64,000 bases of DNA from Microbulbifer hydrolyticus. Lineage in GTDB: Bacteria > Pseudomonadota > Gammaproteobacteria > Pseudomonadales > Cellvibrionaceae. Positions 1 through 8,851 of the stretch are shown one piece after another (the stretch's first letter is position 1; each line of letters starts with the position of its first letter). The DNA is taken from the NCBI RefSeq assembly GCF_009931115.1, contig NZ_CP047491.1, forward strand, positions 3,874,001 to 3,938,000, written 5' to 3'. A program made the translations under genes and the position numbers. The notes beneath the pieces are model-generated. The model was given only the letters and a program-made list of their open reading frames with translations, ran no database searches and had not been told where the DNA came from.

Positions 1-2238
1 GCCACCGACACGGTGGATGCCACCCCGGGCTACCGCCGCGCAGCGAGCTGGTATGCCAAAACCTTTACTGCCGACACACACAGCCGTTACCGGATGCACT
101 TCGAATCCGCCAACATGGTGGCCGAGATTTTCGTCAACGGAAAAAAGATGGGCGAACACGTAGGCGGCTATGTCGGTTTTGATGTGGAGTTGACCGAAGC
201 TCTCAAGCGCGGCGAGACCAATGAAATACTGGTGCGGGTTTCCAATGAGTACGACCGCAACCTGATCCCCTCGCAAAAGGCCGACTTCTTTCTCTTTGGC
301 GGGCTCACCCGCGACGTATGGCTGCAGCGACTGCCAGAGGCGTTTATCCAGCGCGTTGCGGTGACCACGCCGGAGGTTAGCCACTCGTCCGCGAAAACCC
401 AGGTGGCGATTGAAATAGACCGGGGAAATTCCAGCCAGTCACTGGATCTCGGCCTGCGCCTGCTGGATCCCAACAAGCAGGAAATCCACCGGGCAAACGC
501 ACCGGTCAGCGCTGACTCCGGTAACGACACATCCGTCCGCATCGAACTGCCTGAACTGAAAAATCCGCAACTCTGGTCACCGGACTCACCCCATCTCTAC
601 ACTGTCGAAGTCACACTGAAAGATGTCGAGGGCAATATCCAGCACCAGCAGAGTGAGCCCTTCGGCTACCGCTGGTTCGAGATGCGCCCCAACAAAGGTT
701 TCTTCGTGAACGGCGAGCGCGTATTGATCCGCGGTACCCACCGCCACGAGGAGCATGCCGGCATCGGCCCCGCCATGTCCAATGCGCAGCACCGCAACGA
801 TATGCAACAGATCAAGGACATGGGCGCAAACTTTGTGCGCTTGGCACACTACCCTCAGGACCCGGAAGTTTACCGCGCAGCCAATGAGCTCGGGCTGATC
901 CTTTGGGACGAACTGCCCTGGTGTCGCGGTGGTAAAGGTGGTGAGGAATGGGAGGCCAATACCGAGCGCCTGCTACGTGAACAGATTGCCCAGAACTACA
1001 ACCACCCCAGTATCGCCTTCTGGTCCCTGGGCAATGAGATGTACTGGGAAGAGGACTTTGCCGGCGGCGGTTCCGATGAAGAGGTGTTGCCGTATCTCAA
1101 GCACCTGAACCGCGTCACCAAGGAGCTGGACCCCAGCCGTATGACCACCATCCGCAAGTACTACCCCGGCGCAGAGGTGGTGGATGCCTTCTCCCCGTCC
1201 ATCTGGGCTGGCTGGTACGGTGGCGCCTATGGCCAGTACGCCGCGGCCCTGGAGGATGCCATGAGTAAGTATCCTACTTTTCTGCACATGGAATACGGTG
1301 GTTCCGGGCACAAGGGTCGACATACAGAGACCCCCCTGGATGAGCGGGGCATCCCCGATGCCCAGGTATCCGTCACCGAAGCGATGAATCAGGCGGTAGT
1401 AAAAAGCATCGCCAAGGACAGCGACTGGAATGAAAGCTACATCGTCAACCTGTTTGACTGGCACTTGTCGGTGAGCGAAAGCACGGAAAACTTTGCCGGC
1501 AATGCCCAGTGGGCATTCAAGGACTTCGGCACGCCACTGCGCCCCGAAAACCCTCTCCCCTATATCAACCAGAAAGGCCTCACCGACAGGGAGGGCAACC
1601 CAAAAGATGCTTACTATGTTTTTGCCAGCTACTGGTCAAAACAGCCGTTCTGCTACATCGAGTCTCACAGCTGGACCGTGCGTTACGGCCCGGAAAGCGG
1701 TCGTCCGGTAAAAGTGTATTGCAACACCGACACCGCGGAGCTCTACCTGAATGGAAAAAGCCTCGGCAGTAAGGAGCGTCGCCCCGGCGACTTCCCGGCC
1801 CACGGCCTTGTTTGGCAGGTACCCTTCCAAAAAGGTGAGAACGAACTGCGGGTAGTGGGCAAGGTAGGCGAGGACGGAAAGACGGTGGAAGATGCCTACC
1901 GCCTCACCTATTACGTGGGTGAACCGGCAAAAACCGAACAGGTTGTACTTACTGCCAGCCGCACTGCCGAGAACACCTACCTGATCACCGCCGAAGCCCA
2001 GGACAAACAGGGGCGCCGGGCCACGGAGTTCAGTGACCGTGGCTACTTCTCGGTACTGAACGGTGGCGGCCAGTTGCAGGAAAACCAGGGCACCTACACC
2101 GGTTCATCCACCATCGAGATGGCCAACGGCATAGCCGCCATCGAGTTCGTGCCGGGTACGCGGCCCGCAGTGGTGGAGTTCCGCACCCAAAACATCAAGG
2201 GCGTCTATATTGACCTGCCCGCCGTAGACGACCACTGA
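1..2238 (+). CDS. Glycoside hydrolase family 2 enzyme (5' partial)
   Basis: The reading frame is open from base 1, so the first part of the gene, including any signal peptide, lies outside the window; 745 codons are visible. The visible part starts inside the GH2 sugar-binding jelly-roll domain (RRAASWYAKTF, then VNGKKMGEHVGGY). The immunoglobulin-like domain and the TIM barrel follow. The acid/base glutamate is in WSLGNEM (codon 346 of the visible part), and the likely nucleophile glutamate is in LHMEYGG (codon 431). A C-terminal beta-sandwich of the DUF4982/Big type follows (YLNGKSLGSKERR). GH2 covers beta-galactosidases, beta-glucuronidases and related exo-enzymes, and the substrate cannot be read from sequence. 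The pectin setting makes a side-chain galactosidase or uronidase plausible. It reads toward the alginate-lyase-like gene and may share its transcript. Confidence 0.9.
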   Translation, partial: ATDTVDATPGYRRAASWYAKTFTADTHSRYRMHFESANMVAEIFVNGKKMGEHVGGYVGFDVELTEALKRGETNEILVRVSNEYDRNLIPSQKADFFLFGGLTRDVWLQRLPEAFIQRVAVTTPEVSHSSAKTQVAIEIDRGNSSQSLDLGLRLLDPNKQEIHRANAPVSADSGNDTSVRIELPELKNPQLWSPDSPHLYTVEVTLKDVEGNIQHQQSEPFGYRWFEMRPNKGFFVNGERVLIRGTHRHEEHAGIGPAMSNAQHRNDMQQIKDMGANFVRLAHYPQDPEVYRAANELGLILWDELPWCRGGKGGEEWEANTERLLREQIAQNYNHPSIAFWSLGNEMYWEEDFAGGGSDEEVLPYLKHLNRVTKELDPSRMTTIRKYYPGAEVVDAFSPSIWAGWYGGAYGQYAAALEDAMSKYPTFLHMEYGGSGHKGRHTETPLDERGIPDAQVSVTEAMNQAVVKSIAKDSDWNESYIVNLFDWHLSVSESTENFAGNAQWAFKDFGTPLRPENPLPYINQKGLTDREGNPKDAYYVFASYWSKQPFCYIESHSWTVRYGPESGRPVKVYCNTDTAELYLNGKSLGSKERRPGDFPAHGLVWQVPFQKGENELRVVGKVGEDGKTVEDAYRLTYYVGEPAKTEQVVLTASRTAENTYLITAEAQDKQGRRATEFSDRGYFSVLNGGGQLQENQGTYTGSSTIEMANGIAAIEFVPGTRPAVVEFRTQNIKGVYIDLPAVDDH

Positions 2239-2378
2239 AGCCCCTACCTTGATCTTCCCGGGCCTGGCAGGTATTGCCTGTCAGGCCCGCCAATATCTAA
2301 TCCTTTGACCATCAAGAATAAGACTGCAACCCACTAGAAAAATATCCGGTGCGGAACTGCGGTGTGCGGAGTTTGAAT

Positions 2379-3572
2379 ATGCGCAAAGTCCTACCCAGCC
2401 TAATCTTGTTACTACTTCTACCGCTCTCGACATTCGCTGCTCCGGCAAATCTCGCGCTGTACGATCCAGAGGCGCTGCTGCAGCTGCAGCAAGATCAGAA
2501 CGAGAAGGTTGATCCCGCGCTGACGCTTCTGATCGAGCGCGCGAACAGTGCACTGGAAAGCCCGACCCGCTCGGTCACGCAAAAAGAAAGACTGCCCGCC
2601 AGCGGCAACCCAAATGACTATTTCAGTATCGGGCCCTACTGGTGGCCAAACCCGGACTCAAAAGATGGGCTTCCTTTTATCCGTAAAGACGGTGAACGCA
2701 ATTACGCCACGCTGGAGCAGATTCCCGACAGCCAGCTACTGCGGAGTTTTGTGCAGGACGTCAGCAATCTTGCCGTCGCCTACCACCTGACCGGTGATCA
2801 GCGCTATGGCAAGGCCGCGGTTCAGCACCTCCGAGCCTGGTTTATCGAGCCGGCGACACGCATGAATCCGAACTTCGAACACGCGCAGGCGGTACCCGGG
2901 ATTGCCACCGGACGCGGTTTCGGCATCATTGAAGGGCGCTTCCTGATTCATATTCCGGATGCGGTGCGACTATTGGGGGATCAGCTCAGTAAAAATGAGC
3001 GGGAGAGTATTACCCGATGGTTTTCCGAGCTCCACCAGTGGATGCTGACCAGTGAGAACGGCAAAGCCGAAAACCAATGGCACAACAATCACGGCACCTG
3101 GTTTGATGCGCAAGTCGTTGCCTTTGCCCTGTTTACCGGGGATCTGGATATCGCGCGTGCCCAACTGAAAGTGACCAGGGATAATCGAATCGCCCACCAC
3201 TTTGATGCCGCAGGAAAGCAGCCGGCAGAATTTGAGCGCACCCGGCCCTGGCACTATGCCAACTTCAATCTGGAGGCCTATAACCTGCTGGGACAATTTG
3301 GCCGACAGCTCGGTGTAGATATCTGGGGATACCAACGTGGTGATATCAGCTTGCATCGCGGTTACGCCCTGATTGCAAACTACCTGCTGGAACCTGAGGA
3401 GTGGCCATTCAAGGAACTGTATGGCATGGATATCAAAGCCGCACATGCCACCATGTACTATGCGAAGAACGCTTACGGTGATGCCATATTCAGCGAGGCA
3501 CTGGAAAAAATACATCGCGACAGTGACGACAGCATCGTGGAGACCGATCCGCGGTTGTGGCCCATTCAATAA
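2379..3572 (+). CDS. Secreted alginate-lyase-superfamily protein (PL38-like)
   Basis: The product is 397 residues. The ATG at 2379 is preferred over an earlier in-frame start at 2349 because it opens directly onto a Sec signal peptide (MRKVLPSLILLLLLPLSTFA, then cleavage near AAPA). The mature part has features of the Pfam Alginate_lyase (alpha/alpha toroid) fold: a GPYWWPNP motif near residue 90, an IRKDGERN motif, a GRGFGIIEGR stretch, and the Asn-His rich NQWHNNHGTW segment where catalytic residues of this fold lie. YWWP-type members include PL38 enzymes, which act on alginate or glucuronan. No other alginate gene is visible, so the target could be any uronate polymer. A strong bidirectional hairpin follows the stop codon. 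Confidence 0.82.
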   Translation: MRKVLPSLILLLLLPLSTFAAPANLALYDPEALLQLQQDQNEKVDPALTLLIERANSALESPTRSVTQKERLPASGNPNDYFSIGPYWWPNPDSKDGLPFIRKDGERNYATLEQIPDSQLLRSFVQDVSNLAVAYHLTGDQRYGKAAVQHLRAWFIEPATRMNPNFEHAQAVPGIATGRGFGIIEGRFLIHIPDAVRLLGDQLSKNERESITRWFSELHQWMLTSENGKAENQWHNNHGTWFDAQVVAFALFTGDLDIARAQLKVTRDNRIAHHFDAAGKQPAEFERTRPWHYANFNLEAYNLLGQFGRQLGVDIWGYQRGDISLHRGYALIANYLLEPEEWPFKELYGMDIKAAHATMYYAKNAYGDAIFSEALEKIHRDSDDSIVETDPRLWPIQ

Positions 3573-3582
3573 AGGCACAATA

Positions 3583-3624
3583 AAAAAGGCCAATCATTGA
3601 GGTGATTCAATGATTGGCCTTTTT
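3583..3624. terminator. Bidirectional intrinsic terminator
   Basis: An 18-bp perfect inverted repeat (3583-3600 and 3607-3624, six-base loop) has A-rich and T-rich ends, so it can stop transcription from both sides. It sits between the convergent alginate-lyase-like gene (stop 3572) and the beta-helix gene (stop 3639). Confidence 0.9.
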
Positions 3625-3638
3625 CCATTCAAAACGGA

Positions 3639-5384
3639 TTATTTAACGGAGTTATCCGTGGTAGCCGAGAGGTCGCTGGCATTATCCGTTGGCCGACTTT
3701 TGATGCGGCGCTTTGACAACTGCAACTGATAAAGCGATGGCTGATCACTGATCGCCTGGTTCACAGCTGCAATATCGGCGCTGGGGCCATAGTCTATGTC
3801 GACCTTTCTATTCCCATGCACACCATAGATATTTGCATTGGGTCCATCCGCTACGCCATCCAGGGTAATGGTCGCCTTCTCGTCAGGCACACCGGAAAAC
3901 AACAGCCGTATATTCCAGAAGGTGCTGTCTGCCCCGTGGGTTGGCTTCCAGTAACCGGCACCGCCACCCTTGAATGCAGAATATCTACGCTCACTGATTT
4001 CCTGGTCGTTCAGTTCAACATACATCGTAATATTGTCGAACAGATTCTGGTGATTGGCACCGGAGTGTTGATCCAGGATCGGGCGCTGATCAACGGTACA
4101 GCCCGTATAGACACTCTTGGTTGAAAAAGTATTGAAGCTCAACGGATGAATGACCAGGTTCTGCACGTGCAGGTTTTCCACCAGCACATTGTGTGTATCC
4201 CCCATGGCCACGCTGTAATGCGCCTTGTGCTCTCCTGACGTGGTGACGTCTCTGATCGTCAGGTTAGCAACCTCTTCCGTCAACACGCCGCTGTCTGCGT
4301 TGATTATGTCCACATTGCGAACCCAGCCGTCGTAGACCCGCGTCAGATAGATACCGTTAAACCCTTGCTCCACATGGTGCGCCACGTACGCGGACGCCGG
4401 GAACTCGATGGTAAAGTCTTCCAGGCCGACATTCTGCAGGTAGGGCTTGCGAGTGATATCTGTGGTAAACCCCTCAATATCGTGCAGCAAGGGGTCCGAA
4501 AGCTCGATCCTGTTGCCCTTGATCTCCAGAATTCGGGACGTCTGCGACACCAGTGGCCGCGACGGAAAGGCCCAGTGATGACTGCCTATCTTGTCGACCC
4601 CGGGATACAGCATTTTTAGCAATGGCGAGTCGCGACCAGCGCGGTTATACCAGTTGACATTGATTACCTGCCCCGCTTCAAGCTGGCCTGCCGACTTCAC
4701 CGTCAACCAGCGCTTACCTCGCTCTCCGGCAACCGGCTGCGCATGCGCTGCTACCGGCGTATCGTACTTGTCCAGGTACGCCTTCACTCGCTCACCCGGT
4801 TTGCGCGCCCAGATGTAGCCTCCCGCCCAGGCGTACTGGGTAAATGGCAGGTCGATATTGTTCTGTTTCTCCCGCTGGCGCTTGTCCATCTCGGTAAGGT
4901 ATTCGCGAAGCTCGGCCAGCTCGGGAGGATCCGGCAACAAACGCAGCGGGCGAGGAAAATACAAACGTGTCTTCTGGTTACCGGCACCGCGCAAAATCAG
5001 GTTATCCCGCTGCAGGTACAGGATCTCACTGACAATAAAACGCCCTGCAGGTATCTCGACCGCGACAGGCCCGTCACTGTCCTCTGCCGCCGCAAATGCA
5101 GCGAGAAATGCCCTGGAGTCATCCACACCGTCATCGGGTATGGCACCAAATTCAGTGACATCCAGTGATTTCAACACTTCGAGAGCCAGCGGCGCACTGC
5201 CGTTTTTGTAGCCAGCGTAAGAAAAGTCGGGCAAGTCCTGCACCGGCAGCTGGTCAGCACTCACTGCGCCTGCAGTCGCTGGCCTATCCGCCGCGACCAG
5301 CGCCGCACCGCAGAGCAGTACAAATAGTGCGCCACAAGCCATTGAATTTGTTACCCTTTTTCCAATCTTGCCGTCGTGTTTCAA
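3639..5384 (-). CDS. Secreted right-handed beta-helix protein (pectate-lyase-3 / GH28-related)
   Basis: The product is up to 581 residues. The longest frame opens with TTG at 5384, giving a basic N-region (KHDGKIGKR) before the hydrophobic segment ACGALFVLLCGAALVAA. An ATG at 5342 would remove the basic part, so the start is uncertain. After the signal comes DFSYAGYKNG and then the typical opening of the pectate_lyase_3 domain (LDVTEFGAIPDDGVDDSRAF), followed by many short beta-helix turns (NLTIRDVTTS, NVLVENLHVQN). The fold is shared by pectate lyases, GH28-related enzymes and some epimerases. The exact family and catalytic residues were not identified. It is divergent from TonB receptor 1 across a 181-bp space with a GntR-type operator, which supports co-expression with the uronate genes. 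Confidence 0.75.
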   Translation of the reverse strand: MKHDGKIGKRVTNSMACGALFVLLCGAALVAADRPATAGAVSADQLPVQDLPDFSYAGYKNGSAPLALEVLKSLDVTEFGAIPDDGVDDSRAFLAAFAAAEDSDGPVAVEIPAGRFIVSEILYLQRDNLILRGAGNQKTRLYFPRPLRLLPDPPELAELREYLTEMDKRQREKQNNIDLPFTQYAWAGGYIWARKPGERVKAYLDKYDTPVAAHAQPVAGERGKRWLTVKSAGQLEAGQVINVNWYNRAGRDSPLLKMLYPGVDKIGSHHWAFPSRPLVSQTSRILEIKGNRIELSDPLLHDIEGFTTDITRKPYLQNVGLEDFTIEFPASAYVAHHVEQGFNGIYLTRVYDGWVRNVDIINADSGVLTEEVANLTIRDVTTSGEHKAHYSVAMGDTHNVLVENLHVQNLVIHPLSFNTFSTKSVYTGCTVDQRPILDQHSGANHQNLFDNITMYVELNDQEISERRYSAFKGGGAGYWKPTHGADSTFWNIRLLFSGVPDEKATITLDGVADGPNANIYGVHGNRKVDIDYGPSADIAAVNQAISDQPSLYQLQLSKRRIKSRPTDNASDLSATTDNSVK

Positions 5385-5427
5385 GGTGAACCCCGCTGTT
5401 TATTCTGCGATATCAGTCCATGTAAGA

Positions 5428-5438
5428 TGGTCATACCA
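5428..5438. promoter_or_regulatory. Putative FadR/GntR operator (TGGTCATACCA)
   Basis: Perfect TGGT-N3-ACCA palindrome in the divergent space between the beta-helix gene and TonB receptor 1. A further half site (TTACCA) lies just downstream at 5441-5446. The pattern agrees with the known FadR-subfamily half-site logic (PdhR and LldR use TGGT-N3-ACCA). The regulator is probably the GntR protein at 21255-21992. Confidence 0.5.
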
Positions 5439-5565
5439 CTTTACCATCAGCCAATCATGATTCATACTGGCACCGGCTATCACACCGCCACCGGCGAAAT
5501 TGCGGCACTCCGGAGGGGGCGGGTACACACACGTGAAAGACAAAAATAAATACGCAGGAGCTTTG

Positions 5566-8472
5566 ATGAACAACCACAATCAGCATATCCCTGTCACCGC
5601 GCGCGCGAAATTTTCCAAGCGCCTGCTGGCACTGACGATCGCATCCGTCGCCTTTAATGCATCCCTGACTCAGGCACAGAGCAGTGGTGAGCAGGAGGAG
5701 CTTGAAGAAATTACCGTAACGGGCAGCCTGCGCGACACGCTGCGCAACTCGATTGACATCAAACGCGATGCAGAAACCATCGTCGACGTGATTTCCGCTG
5801 CAGAAATGGGCAGCCTTCCAGATTTATCCGTGGCGGAAACCCTTGAGCGCATCGTCGGCGTAACCGGTGATCGCTTTAAAGGCAATGCCAGCGAGATCTC
5901 CGTCCGTGGCCTGGGGCCGTTTCTTGGCTATTCCACGTACAACGGCCGCGAAATTTCGTCCGGCAGCGGCAACCGCGCGGTCGCCTTTTCACAGTTCCCA
6001 TCAGAGCTGGTAAACGGCGCTGTGGTGTACAAGTCACAATCCGCTGATTTACTCGAAGGCGGTGTTGCAGGCCTCATCGATTTGCAGAGCATTCGCCCTA
6101 TCGACTATGGCAAGCAGCGGTTCCAGGCGGAACTGAAAGGCAACTACAACGAGTACGACGCGAAGCTGGATGGTGACAACGGCATCGGGTATCGGAGTTC
6201 CATTTCATTCACCGACGTATTTGATACCGACATCGGTACCATAGGCTTTGCCATCGGTTATGCCGGTCACGACTCTTCCACCCCCGAAGAAAGCTTCAAT
6301 ACCAGCTCCACGCTGCGCAACTGTAACTCCGACCGCTTCCTCGATGGCGGCAGCAACTGTTCCTGGAGTGACGACAACACCGCGGCGAACGGCGGTCCGG
6401 CTGCAGAGGGCGATTACTACTTTATCCCCAATTCGTTTTACTTCCGCCAAATGGAGTCGGAAGAAACCCGCGATGCGGTCATGACCACGCTACAGTGGCA
6501 GCCGACCGATAAATGGAACATCACCGCAGACGCACAGTGGTCCAACCGTTTCTACTATGAAGATCGCCACGATCTCTACTTCGATGACGGTCGCCGCCGG
6601 ATCAGTAATTGGAGCACCAACGATGCGCACGCCCTGACCTCCTACACCGGCGAGTCACGCGTCAGCAGCTACGGCGAGTTCCGCGAGCGCGATGAAGACT
6701 ACGTGGGTGGCGGACTCAATTTCGAATTTGCGGCAACGGATCGACTCGTACTGAACGCAGACTTGTCCTATTCCGCCACCACCCGCTACCAGGAAACCTG
6801 GCAAACCCGTTTCCGCTCCGATCGTGTCTGGTACGACTTTGATACCCGTGGCACTGGCGGCGACGAGTGGGCGACGGTCACGCTGTACGAGGACCCGGAG
6901 AACCCATCAGAAAGCGCATTGGATACCAGCATCCTGAACGACTACAGCTTCTATGGTGCCAACCAGCGTGCGCGCTACGGTGAACTGGAAGTCAATGATG
7001 ATATTTCGGCGATCGCCTTCAGTGGTGTTTACGACATCGACGGCGACCTGATCAAGTCCGTTGAAGCCGGCTTCCGCCTGTCCTCCCACGAGCACAACAA
7101 TTACGGAGAAGACCGCACGGAATACACGGACACAAACTTCGCTGATGTGTCTGTCATCGCCCAGGAATGCGCTACCGATTATCCGCAAAAAGGTTACGGT
7201 GAGGACGCAGGCAGCAGCTTTGACCAGTGGGCAACCTACGACACGCTGTGCGCCTACGAACTGATGCTTGGCGATGAAGATTGGGCACTTAGTCCACAGG
7301 ACCCAAGTGCCGGCGACGTGAATCTGACCGAAAAAGTACAATCTGCCTTTGTAAAACTCAATTACTACACTCAGGTCGGCGGTATCGATGTATCGGGTAA
7401 TATCGGTATCAGGGCGGTACAGACCGATATCGAATCCGTGGGCTATCGCCAGAGCTATGCGGTCACCAATAATGACGCGGGTACACCTGCCGACGCCTCT
7501 GATGACAGCATACTGATTACGGAAATTTCGGATTCTCTCACTCAAGAGTCTTACGGCAATCGCTACCTGAACATTTTGCCCAGCATTAACGTCAACCTCG
7601 GCCTGACAGAAACGGTGCAACTGCGTGCTGCGGCCTACAGCGCCATTTCACGGCCCGATATGTGGTGGATGGGTGCAGGTCGCGACCTGGACCTGGGCGA
7701 TGGCGAAGAGGAGTTCTCCAGCATCCAGTCCGCAATTGACAGTGGTTCAGTAACGGCGCTGGGTAACCCGAACCTTGAGGCGATTGAATCGAACAACTTC
7801 GACCTTTCACTTGCCTGGTATCCGTCGGAAGATTCCATGCTGTCCGGTGCCTACTACTACAAGAAGTTCAAAGCCGGACTGGAAGTGGCTGACGCGAGCG
7901 AAGTTCAGGAGTCCTTTGCGATCAACGGCGAAATGCTCGCGATGAACGTGGATGGACTGATTCAGAACAGCAATGAACCTTCCAGTATTTCGGGCATTGA
8001 ACTGACCGCTCAACACGCCTTCAGCAATCTTCCGGAACCCCTGGATGGGCTGGGCGTACTCGCCGGACTAAACATCGCAGATACTGACTTCGACTACTTC
8101 GAGAACGGCTCTGAGATCACCGACGATGTGGTTATTTCCGCAGCCAACCTGCCGGGCTTTTCGAAGAAGAGTTATAACGCTGAGGTCTTCTGGGAGAACT
8201 ACGGCTTTACCAGTCGTCTTTCCTATAAGTATCGTTCCGACTACCTGAAACCCTTCGGAAGTAATTTCGGTCAGACGAACCGGTTTGTCGACGATACCAG
8301 CTCTCTGGATCTATCACTGTCCTACCGGCTGACGAAAAGTCTTCAGCTCAAACTACAGGGTATTAACCTGACCAACGAACCCTATACCGAGTACAGGGTT
8401 GCTGAGGGTGGATACAATCGCGTTGAGTTCAGCGGGGCGCGCTACTTCTTTGGCGTGCAGTACAAAATGTAA
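5566..8472 (+). CDS. TonB-dependent receptor 1 (TIGR01782-like, carbohydrate type)
   Basis: Outer-membrane receptor of 968 residues that takes up a large substrate using TonB energy. The ATG at 5566 is chosen because AGGAG lies 5 bases upstream and a signal peptide follows (KRLLALTIASVAFNASLTQAQ). A TonB box (EEITVTG) is followed by the plug domain (SVAETLERIVGVTGDRF, EISVRGLGPF), with the long barrel ending in the aromatic strand RYFFGVQYKM. The pattern of plug motifs (DLSVAETLERI, VYKSQSADLLEGGVAG) matches the Xanthomonas/Caulobacter oligosaccharide receptors. Its position between secreted lyases and uxaC points to uronate oligomers as substrate; this is inferred. No FecR-type sigma regulator is adjacent. 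Confidence 0.92.
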   Translation: MNNHNQHIPVTARAKFSKRLLALTIASVAFNASLTQAQSSGEQEELEEITVTGSLRDTLRNSIDIKRDAETIVDVISAAEMGSLPDLSVAETLERIVGVTGDRFKGNASEISVRGLGPFLGYSTYNGREISSGSGNRAVAFSQFPSELVNGAVVYKSQSADLLEGGVAGLIDLQSIRPIDYGKQRFQAELKGNYNEYDAKLDGDNGIGYRSSISFTDVFDTDIGTIGFAIGYAGHDSSTPEESFNTSSTLRNCNSDRFLDGGSNCSWSDDNTAANGGPAAEGDYYFIPNSFYFRQMESEETRDAVMTTLQWQPTDKWNITADAQWSNRFYYEDRHDLYFDDGRRRISNWSTNDAHALTSYTGESRVSSYGEFRERDEDYVGGGLNFEFAATDRLVLNADLSYSATTRYQETWQTRFRSDRVWYDFDTRGTGGDEWATVTLYEDPENPSESALDTSILNDYSFYGANQRARYGELEVNDDISAIAFSGVYDIDGDLIKSVEAGFRLSSHEHNNYGEDRTEYTDTNFADVSVIAQECATDYPQKGYGEDAGSSFDQWATYDTLCAYELMLGDEDWALSPQDPSAGDVNLTEKVQSAFVKLNYYTQVGGIDVSGNIGIRAVQTDIESVGYRQSYAVTNNDAGTPADASDDSILITEISDSLTQESYGNRYLNILPSINVNLGLTETVQLRAAAYSAISRPDMWWMGAGRDLDLGDGEEEFSSIQSAIDSGSVTALGNPNLEAIESNNFDLSLAWYPSEDSMLSGAYYYKKFKAGLEVADASEVQESFAINGEMLAMNVDGLIQNSNEPSSISGIELTAQHAFSNLPEPLDGLGVLAGLNIADTDFDYFENGSEITDDVVISAANLPGFSKKSYNAEVFWENYGFTSRLSYKYRSDYLKPFGSNFGQTNRFVDDTSSLDLSLSYRLTKSLQLKLQGINLTNEPYTEYRVAEGGYNRVEFSGARYFFGVQYKM

Positions 8473-8547
8473 CCAACCTCCATACATATAGGCGGATTGA
8501 CCCAAACCAGCCAGAAAGCCCGAAAATGCCTTACCAGAATAGTTGAC

Positions 8548-8558
8548 TGGTATAACCA
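8548..8558. promoter_or_regulatory. Putative FadR/GntR operator (TGGTATAACCA)
   Basis: Perfect TGGT-N3-ACCA palindrome, with a further TTACCA half site at 8531-8536. It lies 294 bases before uxaC and 76 bases after the stop of TonB receptor 1. It is the best match to the FadR-subfamily pattern in the window. Confidence 0.5.
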
Positions 8559-8647
8559 ATTTTTGGCAACATGGTAACAATCGCTGCTCCTCATGAAGCC
8601 TATGAGAAAAGCATCGAGGTTTCTCCATCGCCTGGCGCAGCCGGTAC

Positions 8648-8742
8648 GAGGGGGCTGGTTTGGCCCCCTCTGCCTTTATTTGCGCACGCCGCCCGCTCCC
8701 GTCGCACAGCCTGTTGCGCCGCGAGCCGGGCTTTTTCTTTTT
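8648..8742 (+). terminator. Two terminator-like hairpins after TonB receptor 1
   Basis: The first hairpin is an 8-bp perfect stem (8648-8655 with 8663-8670) followed by a weak T-rich stretch. The second pairs 8691-8698 with 8723-8731 (one bulge) and is followed by TTTTTCTTTTT (8732-8742), the usual form of an intrinsic terminator. They may end the receptor transcript, or act as an attenuator if uxaC is read from the operator at 8548. Confidence 0.5.
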
Positions 8743-8851
8743 GGGGCGGGCAACGCACGCTCGCAGCGGTGGTGAAATCACACAACAATAAGCGGAACCG
8801 GGCACTGCCCCCGGCTCCAAATGGCAAACCCGAAATCTGGAAGCACCCTAC

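Larger units (their letters stand above)
8473..8851 (+). other. uxaC leader / intergenic region with operator and two hairpins
   Basis: This 379-bp space between TonB receptor 1 and uxaC holds a GntR-type operator (8548-8558), a GC hairpin (8648-8670) and a second hairpin with a T-rich end (8691-8742). A frame open from 8571 to 8855 overlaps the uxaC start, but its composition gives no protein family and it is not called as a gene. Confidence 0.6.
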
